From assembly GCA_015493675.1 (NCBI GenBank), contig WGCR01000390.1:1-10620 (forward strand): DNA of 10,620 nt, written 5' to 3'. Both the position numbers and the translations under genes were made by a program. The stretch's first letter is position 1. Every line of letters begins with the position of its first letter. Under the pieces are notes generated by a model. That model did not search any database. It was not told the origin of the DNA and saw only the letters and a program-made list of their open reading frames with translations. Source of the stretch: Anaerolineae bacterium (GTDB taxonomy: Bacteria; Chloroflexota; Anaerolineae; J102). Below, piece after piece: positions 5,107-10,620 of this stretch.

Positions 5107-8100
5107 TCACCCCACGCCCGCAGACAAAATATCCAGCACGTGCAGCAGGCGCTGGCGCCATTCGCCCGCGGCATCGATGGCCACCCAGATGGCCCGGGAG
5201 CCCACCCGCGCCTGGTCGCCCAGGTGATGTTGCAGGGTTAGCCGCGACAATCGGGCCACCGCGGGGCTGTGCACCACAAGCTGCCCGCTATCCCGGCCAA
5301 TGGCGGTGACGCCCGCCCGCGAGGCCAGCAGCTTCACCTTCACCTGGAAGAGCAAATCCTGGGCCATCTCCGGCAGCGGCCCGAAGCGGTCTTCCAGCTC
5401 CGCGGCCATATCGTCCAGCTCGCCCAATGAGCCCAGCCCGGCGATGCGGCGATACAATTGCAGACGCAAATCCTCGTTCTCGATGTAATCCCGGGGAATG
5501 CCTGCATCCAGGGGCAAATCCAGTTGCACGCTGGGGCTGAGGGGCGCCAGCAGGCCCTGGATGGCCGCCACCGTCTCGGGAAGATGTCCCTGCTCTCGCA
5601 GCTCCTCCACGGCCTGGGCCAGCAGCCGCACATACATATCGAAGCCCACCGCGGCGATGTGCCCGTGCTGCCGCGCGCCCAGCAACTCGCCCGCGCCGCG
5701 AATCTCCAAATCTCGCATGGCGATGCGGAAGCCCGAGCCCAGATCGCTGGCCTCCTGGATAGCTTCCAGCCGACGGCGGGCCTCGGGTGACAGCGGTGCG
5801 TGCTTGTCGTAGAGCAGATAGGCGTAGGCCCGCACGGCGCTGCGTCCCACCCGGCCCCGCAACTGGTAGAGCTGGGCCAGCCCGAACTTATCCGCCCGGT
5901 TGATGATGATGGTGTTGGCGTTGGGGATGTCGATGCCGCTTTCGATGATGGTGGTGCTCACCAGCACGTCGTATTCGCCTTCGGCGAAGGCCATCATCAC
6001 CCGCTCCAGCTCCCGCTCCGGCATCTGGCCGTGGCCCACCGCAATGCGGGCCTCGGGGATGAGCTTGCGCAGCTTGTTGGCCATCTGCTCGATGCCCCGC
6101 ACCCGGTTGTGCACGAAAAACACCTGCCCGCCCCGATCCATCTCGCGCAAAATCGCATTGCGGATGAGGGTTTCGTCATAAAATCCCACCTGGGTCTGGA
6201 TGGCCTGCCGCTCCACGGGCGGGGTTTCGATGGTGCTCAGGTCGCGCACGCCGGTCAGGCTCATGTAGAGAGTGCGGGGGATGGGCGTGGCGGTGAGGGT
6301 GAGCACATCCACCTGGCTGCGCAACTGCTTGATGCGCTCCTTGTGGCGCACGCCAAAACGCTGCTCCTCATCCACGATCAGCAAGCCCAGATTCTTGAAC
6401 TCGATATCTTTGGAAAGCAGGCGGTGGGTGCCGATGACGATATCCACCGAGCCTTTGGCCAGGTCGGCGATGGTTTCCTGCTGCTGTTTGCGGGTGCGAA
6501 AACGGGAAAGCATGTGCACTTCCACCGGGAACGCGGCCAGACGACGGCTGAAAGTCTTGAAGTGCTGTTGGGCCAGCACCGTGGTGGGGACCAGGATCGC
6601 CACCTGTTTGCCATCCATGATGGCCTTGAACGCAGCCCGCAGCGCCACCTCGGTCTTGCCATAGCCCACATCCCCGCAGATGAGCCGATCCATGGGCTGC
6701 GGCTTCTCCATATCCTGCTTCACCGCCTCGATGGCCACCAGTTGGTCATCGGTCTCGATGTAGGGGAATGAGGCCTCCAGCTCCTGTTGCCACTCGCTGT
6801 CGGGACTGAACGCGTGGCCCGGCAGGGTCTCCCGCTGGGCGTAGATCTGTAACAAATCCTGGGCGATGGCGGCCACAGCCTTGCGGGTGCGACGCTTGGC
6901 CATCTCCCAATCGGCCGTGCCCAGACGGTTGAGCGGGGGCGAATCACTGCTGGGGCCCACGTAGCGGGCCAGGCGATCCGCCTGATGCACCGGCACGTAG
7001 AGCTTGTCGTTTTTGGCGTACTCGATGAGGAGATAATCCCGGGCCACGCCATCGAGATCGACCTTGACCAGGCCCTTGAAGCGCCCGACGCCATGCTCCA
7101 TGTGCACCACGTAATCCCCGGGCTGGATGTCGGCAAAGAAGGATTCGGGCGCGGCCGCGCGGGGCTGACGGCTGCGACGGCGGCGGGCCTTGCCCCAGCC
7201 GAAGATCTCGGCGTCGGTGAGGAAGTGCAGGCTCTCCTCATCGGTGGAGAGACGCCAGCCCTCCTCGAACATGCCCTGGATGAGGGTGATGCTGCGCCGG
7301 GGCGGGGGCGTTGCCAGGCCCGTTTGCACGCTCACCGGCAGGTCTGCGTCGAAGAAGAGATCGGCCAGTCGCGGGGCCTGGCGGGTGACCATCACCACTC
7401 GATCCATTTTTTGCAGACGCGCGACCTGATCGATGACGCGGCGCAGTTGTCCGCCCCAGCGGGGTCCGGGGTGGATGAGTCGTCCCAGGGGCGATCCCAC
7501 CGACGTGCTGTGCCCATCCAGCTTGCCCTGCCCCAGCACGACGGGCCCGCGGGCCTGGATGCTTTCGGCCAGGGATTGCCACGGGGCCAGGCTGGACGCG
7601 AAATCGGGAGGCAGCTCGCCGCTTTTGATCAGGTTTTTCGCCACTTGCCCGGCCTGCCCTTCCAGGTCCAGGGCCACGGCGGCAGCGTCTGCGGCCGCGT
7701 CGATGAGAATGAGCGCCCGCCGGGGCAGATAATCCAGCAGGGTGGCGGGCTGCTGGTAGAGATAGGGGATGTAGAGCTCGATGCCGCGGAACGCGCTCCC
7801 CTGCGCCAGGTGGTCGATATCCTGCTCGAATTGCAGTTGGGCGGGGGGATGACAGGCGGAATAGTCGAGCTGGCGCAGGCGCTGGGCCGCGTCCGCGGCG
7901 TTGGTCAGCAGGGCCTCGCTGGCCGGGCCCGCCAGCAGCTTTTCCAGGCGGTGGTTGCCCAGGGTGCGCTGGGTGGCGGGATCGAAATAGCGCAGGCTGT
8001 CCAGCTCATCGCCCCACAGCTCGATGCGCACGGGCCAGGGTTCGTTGGGCGGCCAGATGTCGAGGATGCCCCCGCGGCGGCTGAACTGGCCCGGCGCTTC

Positions 8101-8673
8101 CACCACGGTGGCGTGTTCGTAGCCCGCGGTCAGCCAGCGGCTCAGCAGCGCCCGCAGATCCACCAACTCGCCCCGGCGCAGCGTGTGCAGCCCCCGCCGG
8201 AAGAGCGAAGGCGGCGCGGTTTGCTGCATCAGCGCCCGCACCGAGGCCACGATCACGGGCGGACGTTTGTCCGCGCCCGGGCGACCCCAGCGAGCCAGCG
8301 CGGTGAGTGCGGCCAGCCGGGCCTGGCGCGTCTCCCGCGCCCAGGGGATGCGCTCGAAGGGCAGCGCGTCCGGGTCCGCGAAGCGGAAGACCCGGGCCTC
8401 CTCGCCCAGCCACGCCCGCAGTTGATCGGCCAGCAGCACTGCGGTCTCGGCCCGGGCCGTCAGCAGCAGGGCCGGGCGTTGCAGCTCGGCCACGAAACCC
8501 GCGGCCGCGTAACTCCGGGCCGAGGCGATGATCCCCAGCGGGTGCGCTGGGGCCTCGCCCGCGGCCAGCCCTGCGGCAATCCGCCGGAACGCGTCCAGTT
8601 GCCGCAGGTAGGCAATCAGCCCTTGCAGGTGCAGTTGGGCCGCGGGGGGCGTGGTGGAGGAGAGAGAATGCAC
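5107..8673 (-). CDS. mfd: Transcription-repair coupling factor Mfd
   Basis: This 1188-residue protein has the full Mfd architecture. An N-terminal UvrB-like region includes 'FSRRGGILDIWPPNE' near residue 200 and recruits UvrA. The RNA-polymerase-interacting CarD-like domain is at about 511-575 ('GDYVVHMEHGVGRFKG', M525). The RecG-like translocase carries Walker A GDVGYGKT (667-674), DEEQ (768-771), 'TATPIPRTLYMS' and QLRGRVGRS (937-945). A C-terminal TRCF domain follows (about 1030-1150). Mfd removes RNA polymerase stalled at DNA lesions and hands the site to UvrABC. The length is normal. The only nearby start is GTG at 8673; an in-frame stop lies at 8680-8682 and no Shine-Dalgarno is visible. 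Its last codons exist a second time at 4227-4310. It probably belongs to the same strand-wise unit as pth and the DUF3800 gene upstream, because no minus-strand terminator separates them. Confidence 0.97.
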   Translation of the reverse strand: MHSLSSTTPPAAQLHLQGLIAYLRQLDAFRRIAAGLAAGEAPAHPLGIIASARSYAAAGFVAELQRPALLLTARAETAVLLADQLRAWLGEEARVFRFADPDALPFERIPWARETRQARLAALTALARWGRPGADKRPPVIVASVRALMQQTAPPSLFRRGLHTLRRGELVDLRALLSRWLTAGYEHATVVEAPGQFSRRGGILDIWPPNEPWPVRIELWGDELDSLRYFDPATQRTLGNHRLEKLLAGPASEALLTNAADAAQRLRQLDYSACHPPAQLQFEQDIDHLAQGSAFRGIELYIPYLYQQPATLLDYLPRRALILIDAAADAAAVALDLEGQAGQVAKNLIKSGELPPDFASSLAPWQSLAESIQARGPVVLGQGKLDGHSTSVGSPLGRLIHPGPRWGGQLRRVIDQVARLQKMDRVVMVTRQAPRLADLFFDADLPVSVQTGLATPPPRRSITLIQGMFEEGWRLSTDEESLHFLTDAEIFGWGKARRRRSRQPRAAAPESFFADIQPGDYVVHMEHGVGRFKGLVKVDLDGVARDYLLIEYAKNDKLYVPVHQADRLARYVGPSSDSPPLNRLGTADWEMAKRRTRKAVAAIAQDLLQIYAQRETLPGHAFSPDSEWQQELEASFPYIETDDQLVAIEAVKQDMEKPQPMDRLICGDVGYGKTEVALRAAFKAIMDGKQVAILVPTTVLAQQHFKTFSRRLAAFPVEVHMLSRFRTRKQQQETIADLAKGSVDIVIGTHRLLSKDIEFKNLGLLIVDEEQRFGVRHKERIKQLRSQVDVLTLTATPIPRTLYMSLTGVRDLSTIETPPVERQAIQTQVGFYDETLIRNAILREMDRGGQVFFVHNRVRGIEQMANKLRKLIPEARIAVGHGQMPERELERVMMAFAEGEYDVLVSTTIIESGIDIPNANTIIINRADKFGLAQLYQLRGRVGRSAVRAYAYLLYDKHAPLSPEARRRLEAIQEASDLGSGFRIAMRDLEIRGAGELLGARQHGHIAAVGFDMYVRLLAQAVEELREQGHLPETVAAIQGLLAPLSPSVQLDLPLDAGIPRDYIENEDLRLQLYRRIAGLGSLGELDDMAAELEDRFGPLPEMAQDLLFQVKVKLLASRAGVTAIGRDSGQLVVHSPAVARLSRLTLQHHLGDQARVGSRAIWVAIDAAGEWRQRLLHVLDILSAGVG

Positions 8674-8699
8674 TTGATTTTATGAAAAAACGAATCTTC

Positions 8700-8728
8700 T
8701 TGACACAAGTTAAAATTGTTGCTATACT
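8700..8728 (+). promoter_or_regulatory. Strong sigma-70 promoter facing away from mfd
   Basis: TTGACA (8700-8705) and TATACT (8723-8728) are 17 bases apart, eleven of twelve matches to consensus, with an AT-rich spacer. Start of transcription is expected near 8735. No + strand gene follows; a terminator lies about 55 bases on, so the product would be a short RNA. Confidence 0.75.
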
Positions 8729-8734
8729 ATAATC

Positions 8735-8793
8735 AATCCAGACATCTGGAGGTGGAAGGTTTTAGCCTTCGAGCCCCGCAAGGGGCTTTTTTT
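8735..8793 (+). ncRNA. Candidate ~60-nt small RNA or orphaned leader
   Basis: The predicted transcript folds into three consecutive hairpins: CCAG/CTGG (8738-8741 with 8746-8749), GAAGG/CCTTC (8755-8759 with 8766-8770) and the terminator stem (8772-8787). Between the first two lies GGAGGTG (8748-8754), an exact complement of the 16S anti-Shine-Dalgarno, yet no start codon with a real ORF follows. It points towards the 3' end of the DUF3800 gene and meets it at the T-run. It may be an sRNA, a ribosome-binding decoy, or the leader of a gene lost when the DUF3800 gene arrived. I recognise no known RNA family. Confidence 0.5.
8772..8793 (+). terminator. Rho-independent terminator
   Basis: A six-pair stem AGCCCC/GGGGCT is closed by a GCAA (GNRA) loop and followed by an unbroken T-run at 8787-8793 whose first T also closes the stem. 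It works only for + strand transcription; the minus-strand reading has no U-run. Its end overlaps the stop codon of the DUF3800 gene by two bases. Confidence 0.85.
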
Positions 8794-9574
8794 ATGGCAG
8801 CCATTTGCGCCCCCAACCTTCAATTTTCCCGCTGGGACTACGGTGGTACTTATCGCTTTCGAGAATTTTGGCAATGGCTCCGCCAAAATTGTTTGGTAAT
8901 TGATTGTTGAGTCTGCGAGCTTGGGTAGCTTTGAAACTTGGATGTGCGATGATATCCGCCAGTTGGAGTCCGGCTATGTTGTTGCTTTTTTGCTTTACTT
9001 TGAGTTCCTTACTGGTCAGGCATTGAGCAAACTTGTCCGCCTTGACAAAATCGGTGCCAGATTCATATAAACGGGCAAACGAGTCTTTAAGCCTTCGATC
9101 CTCTTTGCCGCCACGCGATTCTGCCAGAACATCACCGACGAAATCATGTCGTTCCAGCCATAACACATAACGTTCCATCAAAATCGCTAACCCATAATGA
9201 TAAGGATCGTATCGCCAAACGCTGTACCGATGTTGATGCTCCAGCTTGTCAACCACGGTAGTGATGACGATATAGTCTAAATCTTTGAGCAACGCTAATA
9301 ATTCCTTATTGAAAGCTGTCTCGATTGCAGGGTCACGCAAGCTGTGAAAGGGATAACGTTTATTAACCAATTCCTTACGATGCAAAATGAGCGGATCATC
9401 AGGGTGTGAGTCAAAGTACCTGATTTTCAACGATTCAATGGCGGGAAATACTGTAGTCCTTACATAATCCAATTCGATAATGACGCCCGTCAGACTGAGA
9501 TATCGATGATTTGGATTTTGCGAAGATCTCATGTCGGAATTCCCAACTTCGTCAACATAAAGCCGATATTTCAT
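8792..9574 (-). CDS. DUF3800 domain protein, putative RNase H-fold nuclease
   Basis: This 260-residue protein shows the DUF3800 signature: 'YRLYVDEVGN' at the N-terminus (D8, E9), 'LILHRKELV' (H65, E68), 'VLAESRGGKEDRRLK' (E152, R154, D159) and 'NIAGLQLADIIAHP' (D207) near the C-terminus. The spacing of the acidic residues fits an RNase H-like metal site, which has been suggested for this family. Biochemical function is not established, and members often occur among mobile or defence genes. The length is usual. The ATG at 9574 has only a weak GAG upstream. The gene is clearly more AT-rich than mfd or pth and interrupts a common pth-mfd order, so horizontal acquisition is likely. AGGTT/AACCT arms overlap the region just before the start. 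Confidence 0.82.
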   Translation of the reverse strand: MKYRLYVDEVGNSDMRSSQNPNHRYLSLTGVIIELDYVRTTVFPAIESLKIRYFDSHPDDPLILHRKELVNKRYPFHSLRDPAIETAFNKELLALLKDLDYIVITTVVDKLEHQHRYSVWRYDPYHYGLAILMERYVLWLERHDFVGDVLAESRGGKEDRRLKDSFARLYESGTDFVKADKFAQCLTSKELKVKQKSNNIAGLQLADIIAHPSFKATQARRLNNQLPNNFGGAIAKILESDKYHRSPSGKIEGWGRKWLP

Positions 9575-9746
9575 AGGTTCTCAAAACCTCTTTTGGCTCA
9601 CCTCTGCAAGAGTAAGAGCAAAGACCGTAAATGAATTCATGTCGGTGTACCTAATTCCCCAATAAAAATGCGACTGGGGCTAGAGACCTAATCGGACTCT
9701 TCGAGAGACGCTTGGCGACTCATCCCAGACGCAGTTAAAATATAAG
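9575..9746. other. AT-rich gap between pth and the DUF3800 gene, no gene seen
   Basis: This 172-base gap holds no supported ORF or RNA gene. It contains a perfect ten-base palindrome ATGAATTCAT at 9631-9640 and an AGGTT/AACCT dyad close to the DUF3800 start; either could be a regulator site. I see no convincing -35/-10 pair and no terminator for pth, so pth transcription may read into the DUF3800 gene. Confidence 0.5.
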
Positions 9747-10349
9747 CTATTGAGAAGGTTTTGTCAAGGAATTCTGCGATTTCGTGATATTGAACGCATT
9801 CATGGCCGCGTCGATGCCCGAGTTCAGCCAGGTTTCCAGTGCCTGCACGGCCCGGTCTCGCACCTGCACCATGAGTGACTCCTCGTCGGCGCTGAAGTCT
9901 TGCAGCACGTAGGCGGCGGGGTCCATGCGCCCGGGCGGACGGCCAATGCCCACCCGCAGCCGGGGAAACCGGTTGCCGCCTAGCCGCTTGATGATCGATT
10001 TCATGCCGTTGTGGCCGCCAGCGCCGCCAAAAGGCCGCAAACGAATCACGCCCACAGGCAAATCCATGTCGTCGAAGACCACCATCAGGTCTTCCAGCTC
10101 CACCTTGTAGTAGCTGACCAACGGCTGCACCGCCTCGCCGCTGAGATTCATAAAGGTCTGTGGCTTCACCAGCAGCACGCGCTGACCATCGATGCGGCCC
10201 GAGGCAATGAGAGCCTTGAACTGCCGTTTATCGAAACTCAGGCCGTGCTTTGCGGCCAGCTCATCCACGATCTGAAAGCCGACATTGTGGCGGTTATGGG
10301 CGTAACGCGGGCCGGGGTTGCCCAGCCCGACGATCATCTTGATGGGCAT
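9747..10349 (-). CDS. pth: Peptidyl-tRNA hydrolase
   Basis: This 200-residue bacterial-type Pth frees tRNA from peptidyl-tRNAs dropped by ribosomes. Key residues are all present: N11 in 'VGLGNPGPRY', the catalytic H21 in 'HNRHNVGF', N68 in 'KPQTFMNLSG', the D93-D94 pair in 'VVFDDMDLP', and N114 in 'GGAGGHNGMKSI'. The C-terminus has a short Ser/Asn-rich tail beyond the core (after 'AMNAF'). The start is ATG at 10349. An internal ATG at 10337 directly precedes the first strand and is an alternative; neither has a good Shine-Dalgarno (AGGA lies thirteen bases before the first). In many bacteria pth is followed by mfd, as it is here apart from the inserted DUF3800 gene. Confidence 0.97.
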   Translation of the reverse strand: MPIKMIVGLGNPGPRYAHNRHNVGFQIVDELAAKHGLSFDKRQFKALIASGRIDGQRVLLVKPQTFMNLSGEAVQPLVSYYKVELEDLMVVFDDMDLPVGVIRLRPFGGAGGHNGMKSIIKRLGGNRFPRLRVGIGRPPGRMDPAAYVLQDFSADEESLMVQVRDRAVQALETWLNSGIDAAMNAFNITKSQNSLTKPSQ

Positions 10350-10430
10350 GGTGTTTGTAGAATCCTAGATGATGTTGTGCGCTTTGGCCTCGTCAAATCA
10401 AAATTTCACGTCATTTGCCCATGGGATTCG

Positions 10431-10476
10431 CCGCGGATAACGCGGATGCGACAGATTTCCGCGGATTTTTCAGATT
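10431..10476. repeat. GAT-phased intergenic repeat (CGCGGAT type)
   Basis: GAT recurs at 10436, 10445, 10454, 10464 and 10473, mostly within CGCGGAT or CAGAT units, so the spacing is 9-10 bases. It resembles the repeat at 2982-3051 and lies upstream of pth in a gap (10350-10620) without a gene. Confidence 0.55.
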
Positions 10477-10485
10477 GAAAAAAGA

Positions 10486-10620
10486 TTTGGCTCAACAGGA
10501 ATTCAGGGGGCATTGGCTTTATCAGACCCGCCGGATTGCGAATCCGGCTGGATGCAGAGAGCTCTCAGGGCGGATTCGCAATCCGCCCGGCATCACCCCC
10601 TAAAATCCAAAAGAGCCAAA
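10486..10620. mobile_element. Inverted-repeat element, MITE-like (may run past the window end)
   Basis: Arms of 25 bases face each other: TTTGGCTC...AGGGGG (10486-10510) and CCCCCT...GAGCCAAA (10596-10620). By eye, 19 of 25 positions pair in one register without gaps. Inside are two perfect hairpins, an 8-pair GCCGGATT/AATCCGGC (10530-10548) and a 9-pair GGGCGGATT/AATCCGCCC (10568-10588), with a GAGAGCTCTC palindrome between. No ORF is present. It could be a non-autonomous transposable element or a paired palindromic (REP/BIME-like) unit. The right end reaches the window edge, so its true boundary is unknown. Confidence 0.55.

Noticed and set aside
5800..6771. A 323-codon His/Leu-rich + strand frame
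   Set aside because: It lies wholly opposite the Mfd translocase motifs, with no ribosome site or family resemblance.
6985..8685. A 566-codon open frame on the + strand opposite mfd
   Set aside because: It is the mirror of a clear Mfd coding sequence in GC-rich DNA, and its low-complexity composition matches no family.
8728..8733. Second TATAAT after the 8700 TTGACA
   Set aside because: Spacing of 22 bases is too long; TATACT at 8723 fits at 17.
8716..8910. Possible 64-codon peptide from TTG at 8716
   Set aside because: The start lies inside the promoter and the frame runs through the terminator and antisense to the DUF3800 gene.
9670..9735. Possible tRNA-like or attachment sequence between pth and the DUF3800 gene
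   Set aside because: No acceptor pairing, T-loop motif or direct repeat could be found.

Overview
The window looks like a piece of a GC-rich Chloroflexota chromosome, probably Anaerolineae- or Caldilineae-like. This is inferred from gene content: tandem PTPS-related (YfhO-like) polytopic membrane proteins, a surface LysM protein with a Thr/Pro linker, and pth followed by mfd. No rRNA or other marker gene is present to confirm it. The housekeeping genes are very GC-rich, while several inserts (348-1129, the 4.9 kb promoter area, 8792-9746) are visibly more AT-rich.

Layout, left half (+ strand). Positions 1-347 hold the C-terminal end of a PTPS-related membrane protein. A VapBC-type toxin-antitoxin (TA) pair follows (AbrB-fold antitoxin 441-680, PIN-domain toxin 668-1129) with its own promoter at 374-402. 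A second, shorter PTPS-related protein lies at 1198-2958; its C-terminus resembles that of the first, so the TA pair sits between two paralogues. Next is a zinc-ribbon / membrane-anchor / double-LysM protein (3101-4120).

Layout, right half (- strand). A second TA pair (Phd/YefM-like antitoxin 4611-4856, RelE/ParE-like toxin 4325-4627) lies just downstream of mfd (5107-8673, transcription-repair coupling factor). Upstream of mfd are a DUF3800 gene (8792-9574) and pth (9747-10349). pth followed by mfd is a recurrent bacterial gene order; here the DUF3800 gene separates them. The window ends in an inverted-repeat element (10486-10620 or beyond).

Most notable non-coding signals: (1) 4227-4310 is a decayed second copy of the last 23-odd codons and stop of mfd, on the far side of the TA pair, so the TA region is bracketed by two mfd 3' ends, as expected if DNA was inserted into or recombined at the gene end. 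(2) 8700-8793 is a self-contained promoter-hairpins-terminator unit with a perfect Shine-Dalgarno sequence and no ORF, a candidate small RNA or orphaned leader. (3) Three intergenic regions carry degenerate heptanucleotide-phased repeats, two flanking the second TA pair and one directly after the first. (4) Two further intergenic regions share a GAT-phased repeat with 9-10 base spacing. No tRNA, rRNA, CRISPR array or transposase gene was seen.

The genes do not form one pathway. mfd and pth are housekeeping genes for transcription-coupled repair and peptidyl-tRNA recycling, the + strand genes are envelope-associated, and the TA pairs and DUF3800 gene look like accessory inserts placed at the ends of these genes.
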